In this document: positions 1-5,776 of the stretch, one piece after another
Layout: each line of letters begins with the position of its first letter
Position numbering within the stretch: position 1 is the stretch's first letter
DNA from: Spartobacteria bacterium
GTDB lineage: Bacteria; Verrucomicrobiota; Verrucomicrobiia; Chthoniobacterales; UBA10450
Assembly: GCA_003445855.1 (NCBI GenBank)
Contig: DMCG01000249.1
Coordinates: 7,367 to 16,261, forward strand
Direction of reading: 5' to 3'
Length of the DNA: 8,895 bases
The notes under the pieces: model-generated
Database searches by the model: none
What the model was told of the DNA's origin: nothing
Seen by the model: only the letters and a program-made list of their open reading frames with translations
Program-made: the position numbers and the translations under genes

Positions 1-1182
1 GGCGCCAAAGAGACTGGCAAAATCGCCGAGATTACTGATCGACGCCGAGATGTCGCCGCGAAAATCCGGCTTGAGCCAATCCGATGAGTTGGTGGGAAAT
101 GATGCCTCGCCGCTCATGGTGAGCTGATTTTTCTTTTGCTTTACGTAGAGCTGCTCGAGTTCGACCTGTCGGTTGTAGAGCGCGGCGCCGAGCATAATCA
201 CGTCGGCCGCGCGATCGCGCCAGGTGAGGCCGGTCACCTCAGTCCATAGCGAGGCGGTCGCGTGCGTCAGGTCGAGCGAATTGCCCCGAAAAGTAAACTT
301 GCAAGCGTGAAGCACTCCGCCCAGTCGATCCGTAAACCCGATCGCTTCCGAGGTCTGCGTGAGAGAAATATCTGCGGCCGATCCCACGAGGTTCCAATTT
401 GAGCGATGAGACCGCGATTCATTTGAAATACTGGCGCGAATTTTTCCGCCAAACACCTCGACATCGAAGTCCAGTCCGACGTTTTGTTTGTCGAGGCGCG
501 ACAAATCGGCGGTGACCGATGGCAGGTCGAGGCCGCGCGTCAGGCTGAGGCCGGCAAGCGTCAGGCGATTATCCTCCCATTTTGTTGCGCCGCGCAGATG
601 CGAAAAAGTTTGGCGAAACCACGGCGATGCAATCGTGACCTCGTCTGCGCTGAAGCGCCCGACATCTGTTTCGCTCGCGGAAAGAGAAACACTGCGCAAC
701 AAGATCACAGCCGGTCCATCTTCCACGCGCAAATCGAAGCGCCCGAAATCGAGATTGCCTGGGAGCAACTTTTGCAAAGTCGCCCAGCCGCTCTCCGTCA
801 GCGATATTCCCGCCGGGTTGCTGCGGTGGATCTCCAGACGCAATCCTTCAGTCGAGAGAGAGCGGATCGCACGTCCGCTCGTGTGCATCAAAATGGCTTT
901 GAGATTCAAACCGACTGTTGCTCGTACCGCGCTCACCTCGATGTGAAATGCCGCGTCGCGCGCGCTGGCCATGTGAAACCCGCGCAGCACCACCGGACGC
1001 AAGAAGGGCGCGTCTATCTTGTCGATCTTGACCGTGAGGCCTTGCTGGCGCGCTCTCCACCAGAGCCACAAGCGAAGACCATTGGAGACAGCGGATGGCG
1101 CAAACCAGATTGCAAATAGCAGCGCGAGAACGCTCAGCAGTATGGCCAATAAAAGTCGATTCTTGAATGCCAGCGGCGTCAC
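1..1182 (-). CDS. AsmA/TamB-like envelope protein, N-terminal part (runs off left edge)
   Basis: An uninterrupted minus-strand reading frame covers 394 codons from a GTG at 1182-1180 to the window edge, with no stop reached. Residues 8-29 form one hydrophobic membrane anchor (KNRLLLAILLSVLALLFAIW). Beyond it come short alternating beta-strand-like segments, including GLTVKIDKIDAPFLRPVVLRGF near residue 50. This anchor-then-repetitive-beta layout is that of AsmA/TamB-type proteins, which sit in the inner membrane, span the periplasm and act in outer-membrane protein or lipid transport. The family call rests on architecture and texture; no catalytic motif exists to confirm it. The frame stays open upstream to an ATG at 1314, but that stretch lies inside the transposase gene in another frame, so GTG 1182 is preferred. 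No Shine-Dalgarno is visible. The start lies 6 nt outside the RAYT element, whose insertion probably replaced the native upstream region. Confidence 0.6.
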   Translation of the reverse strand, partial: MTPLAFKNRLLLAILLSVLALLFAIWFAPSAVSNGLRLWLWWRARQQGLTVKIDKIDAPFLRPVVLRGFHMASARDAAFHIEVSAVRATVGLNLKAILMHTSGRAIRSLSTEGLRLEIHRSNPAGISLTESGWATLQKLLPGNLDFGRFDLRVEDGPAVILLRSVSLSASETDVGRFSADEVTIASPWFRQTFSHLRGATKWEDNRLTLAGLSLTRGLDLPSVTADLSRLDKQNVGLDFDVEVFGGKIRASISNESRSHRSNWNLVGSAADISLTQTSEAIGFTDRLGGVLHACKFTFRGNSLDLTHATASLWTEVTGLTWRDRAADVIMLGAALYNRQVELEQLYVKQKKNQLTMSGEASFPTNSSDWLKPDFRGDISASISNLGDFASLFGA

Positions 1183-1193
1183 AGAAGTTGTAG

Positions 1194-1212
1194 GGCGGCG
1201 TTCTACGCCGCC
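1194..1212. repeat. REP hairpin, left end of RAYT element
   Basis: Perfect 8-bp stem GGCGGCGT/ACGCCGCC with loop TCT, preceded by TTGTAG at 1188-1193. It overlaps the last codons and the TAG stop of the transposase gene on the minus strand. Confidence 0.8.
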
Positions 1213-1661
1213 GGCAAATTGGTTTTCGACTCCGTATATCCGATGAAATACGGCCAGTCCTCCCATCGCGTTACGAATCCGGCGCGCACCGGATTTTCGC
1301 GTATGTAGATCCATTTGGATTGAGCGGATTCTTCACGACGCAGCAGCCGGTCGAATACACCATGCTGCCATTGCCACAATGATGGTACTTCGGGCCGAAC
1401 GAAGCGTTTTAGACCGGCAGAGAATTGCGTGACTCGTTCCTCGCGGCGGTGTTTCGGTGAAACGAGCATGTGGAGGTGGTCGGGCATGACCACGGCGGCT
1501 ATGGTATTCCAATTTGGATTGTCACAGCAGAATCGCTTGATGGCGGCAAAAATTTTCGGTTCCGCCAGGACTTCCTTTCGATTTCTCACGCAAAGCGTGA
1601 CAAAATAGATTACGCGTTGGTCACATTGCAGCCAAACGGGAATACGCGGCGGTCGCGCCAT
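1203..1661 (-). CDS. REP-associated tyrosine transposase (RAYT, Y1_Tnp family)
   Basis: A 152-residue single-domain HUH transposase related to IS200/IS605 TnpA. Residues 19-25 (YFVTLCV) form the first core strand. The metal-binding HUH motif is MPDHLHMLV, with His62 and His64. WQHGVFDRLLRREES (98-112) leads to the helix YIRENPVRAG, in which Tyr119 is the expected nucleophile. The YIxxNPVRAG signature and the length are typical of RAYTs rather than of IS200 TnpA. Such proteins cut and join single-stranded REP DNA and are thought to spread REP sequences; many are domesticated single-copy genes. All catalytic residues are present, so the gene looks intact. The TAG stop (1205-1203) lies in the loop region of the terminal hairpin, so the last codons are part of the REP itself. 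The ATG is 12 nt inside the other hairpin and has no Shine-Dalgarno. Confidence 0.9.
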   Translation of the reverse strand: MARPPRIPVWLQCDQRVIYFVTLCVRNRKEVLAEPKIFAAIKRFCCDNPNWNTIAAVVMPDHLHMLVSPKHRREERVTQFSAGLKRFVRPEVPSLWQWQHGVFDRLLRREESAQSKWIYIRENPVRAGFVTRWEDWPYFIGYTESKTNLPAA

Positions 1662-1673
1662 GATTTAGATGTT

Positions 1674-1692
1674 GGCGGCCAAAATGGCCGCC
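1674..1692. repeat. REP hairpin, right end of RAYT element
   Basis: Perfect 8-bp stem GGCGGCCA/TGGCCGCC with loop AAA, followed by CTACAA at 1693-1698. It is the mirror image of the left-end hairpin and lies 12 nt upstream of the transposase ATG, where it would be part of the mRNA leader if transcription starts outside the element. Confidence 0.8.
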
Positions 1693-1766
1693 CTACAAGT
1701 CAATTTCCGCGGCGAAGCTCTCTCACTCGGGCAAAGACGCAAGGACCACGCCATTGGGCGGGGGCG

Positions 1767-2450
1767 CTAATCGTTTTTTACCGAACTCGTGAAAACCAGT
1801 TTCAGCGGTTGGCGCGTGTGAATGCGCTCGTGGAGTTGCTTCTGTAATGCGTTTTCGGCTTCCGAGGGCAAATTGCTTTCGACCGCTTTTTGCCGGGCCA
1901 GTTGCGGCAAGATCGACAATTCGTTTTGCACATCGTTTACGGAAATCCGATTCCAAAAACCGTTTTCAAGCGCGAGCACGTCCACCTGATCCTGCTCCAC
2001 GCCGAGGAGCTGAGCGTGCGGAAGCTGCACGACAATTTCATCCGCACGGATGTCGACAGCCAGGTCCTGCCGCAAATCGAAGCCGGCTTTGACCGTAAAG
2101 GTGCCGTGAAGTTTTACGCGCTTTGAGCTTCCCGCCCATGTGTGCAACAACTCGTGTTCGACTTCGATCCGGCGGGCCAGAATCACGAGTTCGCTCGTGG
2201 GTATGCTTTGTTCCAGATAAACGCGATTATTGATCGTGATGCGCGGTTGCAAATGCGCGACGTCGATGAAAGCCGCTCGTAAATCTTTGCCAAGTCTCTC
2301 CAGTTCGGTCGTGCCTTGCGCCGCCGTTCGCGCCGGCCAGCTCTCCAGGCGCAGGAAAATCACCACAATGACGACCGCGGCGATGAGCACAACGACGGTC
2401 AAAGTGGCTGGCCAGGAAAATCGCGCCTGTGCCGCAGAAGATTTTTTCAT
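1767..2450 (-). CDS. Membrane-anchored DUF4230 protein
   Basis: A 227-residue protein from the ATG at 2450 (MKKSSAAQARFSW). Residues 14-33 form a single strongly hydrophobic N-terminal anchor, preceded by positive charges, which places the rest outside the cytoplasm. The exported part contains SELVILARRIEVEHELLH, then a strand run with GTFTVKAGFDLRQDL, and IVVQLPHAQLLGVEQDQ. It ends in a helical stretch rich in Ala, Gln and Glu. The order 'TVKAG(F/I)DL' then 'ITLP.xxIL.xE' matches the DUF4230 family, whose biochemical role is unknown. An in-frame ATG at 2528 would add 26 residues ahead of the MKK start, but these spoil the usual short charged leader, so the internal start is preferred. The gene is co-oriented with the AsmA/TamB-like gene and separated from it by the RAYT element, so a shared envelope role is plausible but unproven. 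Confidence 0.7.
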   Translation of the reverse strand: MKKSSAAQARFSWPATLTVVVLIAAVVIVVIFLRLESWPARTAAQGTTELERLGKDLRAAFIDVAHLQPRITINNRVYLEQSIPTSELVILARRIEVEHELLHTWAGSSKRVKLHGTFTVKAGFDLRQDLAVDIRADEIVVQLPHAQLLGVEQDQVDVLALENGFWNRISVNDVQNELSILPQLARQKAVESNLPSEAENALQKQLHERIHTRQPLKLVFTSSVKND

Positions 2451-2728
2451 AGCGCCCAGCTTGCCGCGAAAAAAGTACCGCCCCCCACGCCCGATGGACG
2501 TGAAGGGCGGCTGTTCCCCCCAGAACATTCTTGGAAAACTCCGCTGCTAGTAATCGAGCTTACGGGTCGTCGCAACAAAATTTTGCGTGAACTTATGCGA
2601 CGGCCGGCCGGCTTTGCAAAGAACTTGTCGATCTTTTGTGCTTCCCGGACGGAGCTGCGCGCTGCTGTGAGATCGGACACTACTTAGGTGGAGCTTGCGT
2701 AAACGCGCTTCGAGCGTTCTAGTTTTGT
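2451..2728. other. Divergent intergenic region between DUF4230 gene and yqgE
   Basis: This 278-bp stretch has no credible gene; the frames crossing it are shadows. It must hold promoters for both divergent genes, but I cannot place a convincing -35/-10 pair. It contains a 10-bp AT palindrome CAAAATTTTG near 2576 lying within a GTCGCA/TGCGAC inverted pair, a C-rich run near 2480-2485 and 2515-2520, and a GGCCGGCCGG tract near 2600. Confidence 0.5.
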
Positions 2729-3289
2729 ATGCGTAATCTGCACGGCGAAACGTCGCGGAGTTTGGCTGGCTCATTGCTCGTCGCTCATCCCAACATGCTC
2801 GATCCGAATTTTCGGCGAGCGGTGCTTTTTATTTCTGCGCACGATCCAAGCGACGGTGCGCTGGGAGTGATCATCAATCGGCCGCTCGATAAACAGGTGG
2901 CCGATCTGGTGAGCGAGACGCCGCCCGACGGCCTCGCTGACGTGCCGGTCTTTCTTGGCGGACCGGTCGGGAAGAATCAACTGATGTTTGCAGCGTTCGA
3001 ATGGCAGAAAGGTCAAGGCCTTACGCTCAATCACAATGTGGGGTTGAGCGACGCAACCGAACAGGCCGAACAGAATCTCGCGTCAATCTGCGCATTTGTG
3101 GGTTACGCGGGCTGGGAGGCGGGCCAACTTGAGGCCGAGTTGAAGCAGAAAGCGTGGCTGCTGCAAAAGCCCAGTCGCTCCGTCCTGAAACCCGAGCGTC
3201 TGCCGAAACTCTGGTTCGACATCATGCGCGGTCTCGGGCCCTGGTATAAGATGCTGGCGGCAGCTCCGGATGACCCGTCGCTCAATTAG
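2729..3289 (+). CDS. yqgE: YqgE/AlgH family protein (UPF0301, DUF179)
   Basis: A 186-residue protein, the normal length for the family. The diagnostic N-terminal block is intact: LAGSLLVAHPNMLDPNFRRA at about residues 12-31, followed by VLFISAHDPSDGALGVIINRPL and FLGGPVGKNQLM. The family fold is known, but its molecular function is not settled. The name AlgH comes from an effect on alginate regulation in Pseudomonas, which need not apply here. There is no signal peptide or membrane segment, so it should be cytoplasmic. The ATG at 2729 has no Shine-Dalgarno but an AT-rich stretch just before it (TAGTTTTGT). The next gene downstream, ald, begins 78 bp later after a heptamer repeat, so the two may be transcribed separately. 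Confidence 0.92.
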   Translation: MRNLHGETSRSLAGSLLVAHPNMLDPNFRRAVLFISAHDPSDGALGVIINRPLDKQVADLVSETPPDGLADVPVFLGGPVGKNQLMFAAFEWQKGQGLTLNHNVGLSDATEQAEQNLASICAFVGYAGWEAGQLEAELKQKAWLLQKPSRSVLKPERLPKLWFDIMRGLGPWYKMLAAAPDDPSLN

Positions 3290-3290
3290 C

Positions 3291-3360
3291 GACAAGTAAC
3301 GAGTAAATTTTAACTTGCTCGCTCGAAGCTTGTCACTCATCACTCGTCACTTATCACTCT
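3291..3360. repeat. Heptamer array and imperfect inverted repeat upstream of ald
   Basis: Four tandem 7-mers occupy 3333-3360: TCACTCA, TCACTCG, TCACTTA, TCACTCT (consensus TCACTYN), ending 7 nt before the ald ATG. A left arm GACAAGTAACGAGT (3291-3304) pairs with 12 of 14 bases in the array (3342-3355, reverse complement GATAAGTGACGAGT), so the spacer could fold as a long-loop hairpin. It could be an operator with repeated binding sites, or a dispersed lineage-specific repeat; the sequence alone does not decide. Confidence 0.6.
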
Positions 3361-3367
3361 CTTATAA

Positions 3368-4465
3368 ATGATCATCGGCGTTCCGAAGGAAATTAAAGAG
3401 CAGGAACAGCGCGTCGCGTTGCTGCCCTCAGCCGCGGGCCAATTAGTTCGGCGCGGACATTCCGTCCTCGTGGAAAAAAACGCCGGCGTCGGTTCCGGTT
3501 ACCGGGATGAAGAATACGTCAAAGCCGGCGCGGAGATTGTCGATCTTGCGAAAGACGTTTTCGCGCGCGCGGACATGATTGTGAAAGTGAAGGAACCGCT
3601 GAAATCTGAATTTCCACTTTTGCGAAAAGGCCAGATTCTTTTCACTTATTTGCATCTGGCCGCCAGCAAAGCGCTCACCGAAGCGTTACTGAAATCGGGC
3701 GTGACCGGCGTCGCTTACGAAACGATTCAGGTCGGAAATCGTTTGCCGTTGCTTGAACCAATGAGCGAGATCGCGGGGCGCATGTCGGTAGTGATGGGCG
3801 CGAATTTTCTCGCAAAATATAACGGCGGCAGCGGCGTGCTGCTTGGCGGTGTCCCGGGCGTTTTGCCCGGTCGTGTTGTGGTGGTCGGCGGCGGGACTTC
3901 CGGCGTGAACGCGGCGCGCATGGCCACTGGTCTCGGCGCCGACGTGACGATTCTCGATGTCGATCTTGAGCGACTGCGTTTTCTCGATCTTGCGATGAGC
4001 AGCACGAACACACTTTATTCGAGCGAAGCGAACCTGCAGGAATTGATGCCGGATTGCGATTTGCTCATCGGCGCGGTGTTGCTGCCCGGGGCGAAAGCAC
4101 CAAAACTGATCACGCGCGCGATGTTGCGAAAAATGAAACGCGGCAGCGTGCTCGTCGACATTTCCATCGATCAAGGTGGCTGTGCGGAAACTTCCCGGGC
4201 CACCACGCATCTCGATCCGGTTTATGTCGAGGAAGGTGTCACGCATTATTGCGTGGCGAACATGCCGGCCGCCTACGCGCGCACCGCCACACAGGCGCTC
4301 ACCAACGTGACCTATCGGTATGTGGAGTTGCTCGCCGATTTCGGTTTGGAGGGAGCCTGTAAAAAGCAACCGGCGCTCAGCGGCGGAATCAACACCCGCG
4401 GCGGGAAGCTGACCTGCCGCGCGGTGGCCGATGCGCATGGGTTGCCATACGAGCCGCCGCTTTGA
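3368..4465 (+). CDS. ald: Alanine dehydrogenase
   Basis: A 365-residue enzyme, close to the usual 370 or so. It catalyses reversible NAD-dependent oxidative deamination of L-alanine to pyruvate and ammonia in the cytoplasm. The N-terminal block [20 protein letters not shown] holds Arg15 for substrate carboxylate binding. Lys75 in VKVKEP and His96 in YLHLA match the known catalytic lysine and histidine. The Rossmann dinucleotide loop is [13 protein letters not shown] at about 171-183, followed by the adenosine-binding acidic end ILDVD. Asp268 in DISIDQGG matches the catalytic aspartate. [21 protein letters not shown] (about 291-311) is the family C-terminal signature. All key residues are present, so it should be active. 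The family also includes the N-terminal part of transhydrogenase, but the length and the Ald signatures favour Ald. The ATG has no Shine-Dalgarno and follows an AT-rich TTATAA and the heptamer array. Confidence 0.95.
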   Translation: MIIGVPKEIKEQEQRVALLPSAAGQLVRRGHSVLVEKNAGVGSGYRDEEYVKAGAEIVDLAKDVFARADMIVKVKEPLKSEFPLLRKGQILFTYLHLAASKALTEALLKSGVTGVAYETIQVGNRLPLLEPMSEIAGRMSVVMGANFLAKYNGGSGVLLGGVPGVLPGRVVVVGGGTSGVNAARMATGLGADVTILDVDLERLRFLDLAMSSTNTLYSSEANLQELMPDCDLLIGAVLLPGAKAPKLITRAMLRKMKRGSVLVDISIDQGGCAETSRATTHLDPVYVEEGVTHYCVANMPAAYARTATQALTNVTYRYVELLADFGLEGACKKQPALSGGINTRGGKLTCRAVADAHGLPYEPPL

Positions 4466-4539
4466 TTTGATGTAAGGCCGAAAAGGAAGCTTGCTCCGAT
4501 TCATCATTAACTCAATATTGGCTTCGCAATCCAAAACCT

Positions 4540-4716
4540 ATGAAGAAATACATCTGCATCCTGGCTGGCGCCGCGCTGCTCGCGGCATGTGAGCAAAAAC
4601 CCGAAACTACCGCGCCGGCCGCAAGTCCGACAGCTTCACCCGAAGCGACCCTGGCCACGAGTCCGACGGAGTCGACAACAACGTCTCCGGTGGAATCGCC
4701 TTCGCCGACACCCTAA
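4540..4716 (+). CDS. Tiny Ser/Thr/Pro-rich lipoprotein, copy A
   Basis: A 58-residue open frame starting MKKYICILAGAALLAACEQK and ending with TAA at 4714. The first 17 residues form a short charged N-terminus, a hydrophobic core and a lipobox LLAAC, so lipidation of Cys17 after signal peptidase II cleavage is expected. The mature 42 residues are almost entirely Pro, Thr, Ser, Ala and Glu (PETTAPAASPTASP, then SPTPSP-like runs) and look disordered. No domain is recognised. The next gene encodes a paralogue with 18 of the first 20 residues identical, which strongly supports this short frame as a real gene. TTAACTCA lies about 30 nt before both start codons, suggesting the duplicated unit includes upstream DNA. 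Function is unknown; an entericidin-like or spacer-type small lipoprotein is a possible analogy only. Confidence 0.75.
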   Translation: MKKYICILAGAALLAACEQKPETTAPAASPTASPEATLATSPTESTTTSPVESPSPTP

Positions 4717-4757
4717 ATTAAGTTTAACTCAGTAAAACCAGCTCCATTCTTAAATCT

Positions 4758-4994
4758 ATGAAAAAATATATCTGTATCCTCGCTAGCGCGGCCCTGCTCG
4801 TGGCCTGCGAACAAAAAGAAACCACGGTGACTCCGGCAGGGGAAAAGAAGGAAAGAAATACTACCGTCGTCAATCCTTCTCCCGCCGCTTCCAGCAACAC
4901 CGAGTCGAACACGACAATCAACACCACGTCTTCGCCCAGCAGCGAGACAAAGACTGAATCGAGCACCACGACAACTTCTACACCAGCTCCGTAA
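4758..4994 (+). CDS. Tiny Ser/Thr-rich lipoprotein, copy B
   Basis: A 78-residue protein starting MKKYICILASAALLVACEQK. It has a signal peptide with lipobox LLVAC, so Cys17 should be lipidated. The mature part begins with a charged segment (PAGEKKERNTT) and then becomes Ser/Thr/Asn-rich, ending in STTTTSTPAP. It looks like an unstructured tether with no recognised domain. Copy A lies 41 bp upstream on the same strand. Between the two, the first 20 codons differ by 9 synonymous and only 2 amino-acid changes, which points to an old duplication with the signal peptide kept under purifying selection. Whether it stays in the inner or goes to the outer membrane cannot be told; residue +2 after Cys is Glu, not the Asp retention signal of enterobacteria. 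The stop lies in the loop of a small 6-bp hairpin (4986-5006). Confidence 0.8.
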   Translation: MKKYICILASAALLVACEQKETTVTPAGEKKERNTTVVNPSPAASSNTESNTTINTTSSPSSETKTESSTTTTSTPAP

Positions 4995-5019
4995 TTTTTC
5001 CGGAGCGGGCCCAGTTCTC

Positions 5020-5060
5020 GCAAAGTCTTTCCTCGAACGTGCTCAAGGAAAGACTTTTGC
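5020..5060 (+). terminator. Strong hairpin between lipoprotein B and rnpA
   Basis: A perfect 12-bp stem, AAAGTCTTTCCT (5022-5033) with AGGAAAGACTTT (5046-5057), encloses a 12-nt loop. It extends by a GC pair past a one-base bulge, and only a short T run ends the right arm. It lies 26 nt after the lipoprotein stop and about 62 nt before rnpA. It probably ends the lipoprotein transcript, but the weak U-tract leaves an mRNA-stability or processing role open. Confidence 0.6.
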
Positions 5061-5121
5061 TGTACTGCCATCATCGCGCATTGGCGAAACTGCGGCATCA
5101 TCGCAAGATCGACAATTTGAT

Positions 5122-5487
5122 ATGCCGGCGCGCCATTCGCTTTCGTTTCCAAAAAGCCGGCGCTTGACCCGCGCGTCGGAATTTGAGCGCGTCCGGCAAG
5201 AGGGCCGCGCGCATCGCGGCGGACTGTTAATGCTTGGCGTGCTTGCGGCGAAAGAAACCCGCGGTTTCCGCGCCGGCTTTGTTACATCGCGGCGACTCGG
5301 TGGCGCAGTCGTGCGCAACCGGGTGCGGCGTCGTCTGCGCGAGATCGTGCGCAAGCATCAGCATGAGATTGTCGATGCAGAGTGGATCGTGACGATCGCC
5401 CGAGCGAACGCGGCGCGCGCGACTTATCACCAGTTGGAAGATGAATGGTTGCGTCTGGCAAAGCGCGCTTCTATCCTAGCGTCCTGA
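5122..5487 (+). CDS. rnpA: Ribonuclease P protein component
   Basis: A 121-residue basic protein of the usual length for the protein subunit of RNase P, which assists the catalytic RNA in removing 5' leaders from precursor tRNAs. [17 protein letters not shown] (about 14-30) matches the N-terminal substrate-contacting region. [26 protein letters not shown] (about 52-77, read in two parts) contains the RNR signature with Asn66, Arg67 and Arg69-Arg71. The ATG at 5122 follows an AT-rich CGACAATTTGAT with no Shine-Dalgarno. Its TGA stop shares its final A with the yidD ATG (TGATG), implying translational coupling. The usual upstream partner rpmH is not adjacent: only 127 bp separate rnpA from the lipoprotein gene and they are dominated by a hairpin. 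Confidence 0.93.
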   Translation: MPARHSLSFPKSRRLTRASEFERVRQEGRAHRGGLLMLGVLAAKETRGFRAGFVTSRRLGGAVVRNRVRRRLREIVRKHQHEIVDAEWIVTIARANAARATYHQLEDEWLRLAKRASILAS

Positions 5488-5759
5488 TGCTCCGCCTGGT
5501 TGGTGTTTTTATTCGCGTTTATCAATGCACCCTTTCGCCGCTCCTGTCCTTAATTGGCGGGCCCGGTTCTGGTTGTCGATTCGAACCGACGTGTTCGGCC
5601 TATTTTTTGGAAGCAATTGAAACGCACGGCGTTTGCCAAGGAAGCTGGCTGGGATTAAAACGAATCGCGCGATGTCAACCATGGGGCGGCTGCGGGCACG
5701 ATCCTGTGCCGCCGCTCAGTCCCGGCAGTCACGCGACCGATCGGCTCCTTTGTGAATAG
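5487..5759 (+). CDS. yidD: Membrane protein insertion efficiency factor YidD
   Basis: A 90-residue protein when started at ATG 5487, which overlaps the rnpA stop by one base. An in-frame ATG at 5445 would add 14 residues lying inside rnpA and outside the family's conserved region, so it is rejected. An amphipathic N-terminal helix ([20 protein letters not shown]) is followed by the signature [16 protein letters not shown] (29-44), [20 protein letters not shown] (47-66) and GGCGHDPVP (67-75). The conserved Cys30, Cys36 and Cys63 are present. YidD associates with the inner membrane and helps YidC-dependent insertion. Two further cysteines (Cys50, Cys69) are less usual. yidC follows after 17 bp. 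Confidence 0.93.
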   Translation: MLRLVGVFIRVYQCTLSPLLSLIGGPGSGCRFEPTCSAYFLEAIETHGVCQGSWLGLKRIARCQPWGGCGHDPVPPLSPGSHATDRLLCE

Positions 5760-5776
5760 CCACCGCGACAATTTTT

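Larger units (their letters stand above)
1188..1698 (-). mobile_element. RAYT element: REP-flanked Y1 transposase unit
   Basis: A 511-bp unit contains one transposase gene. It is bounded by perfect 12-bp inverted ends, TTGTAGGGCGGC at 1188-1199 and its reverse complement at 1687-1698. Each end is also a hairpin with an 8-bp stem and a 3-nt loop: 1194-1212 with loop TCT and 1674-1692 with loop AAA. A TTGTAG or CTACAA hexamer lies just outside each stem. This is the layout expected of REP-associated tyrosine transposases, which recognise short imperfect palindromes next to a conserved tetra- or pentanucleotide. The unit lies between two co-oriented envelope genes. No clear target duplication is visible, as expected for Y1 enzymes. 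The exact outer boundary could be a base or two different. Confidence 0.75.

Noticed and set aside
168..192. A further REP at TTGTAGAGCGCGGCGCC in the AsmA/TamB-like gene
   Set aside because: It begins with the hexamer but has no stable 8-bp stem with a 3-nt loop; it is ordinary coding sequence.
484..1119. 211-codon plus-strand frame near the left edge
   Set aside because: It is the shadow of the AsmA/TamB-like gene, whose minus-strand frame is open for 394 codons and encodes a clear membrane anchor.
1182..1314. Upstream ATG extension of the AsmA/TamB-like gene
   Set aside because: The extra 44 codons lie inside the transposase gene in another frame, put a non-signal sequence before the membrane anchor and cross the REP hairpin.
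2695..2723. TTGCGT-17-TCTAGT as a yqgE promoter
   Set aside because: Only weak matches in both boxes, and the -10 would sit 5 nt from the ATG. Not better than chance in this sequence.
3333..3360. CRISPR array
   Set aside because: Repeat units are 7 nt with no spacers and no cas genes are present.
3363..3368. TATAAA before ald as a -10 box
   Set aside because: It overlaps the start codon, so transcription would begin inside the gene, and there is no -35 partner.
3686..4534. 282-codon minus-strand open frame opposite ald
   Set aside because: It lies antisense to a gene with complete family motifs. Its translation is rich in Arg and His with no domain pattern, typical of a shadow frame in GC-rich coding DNA.
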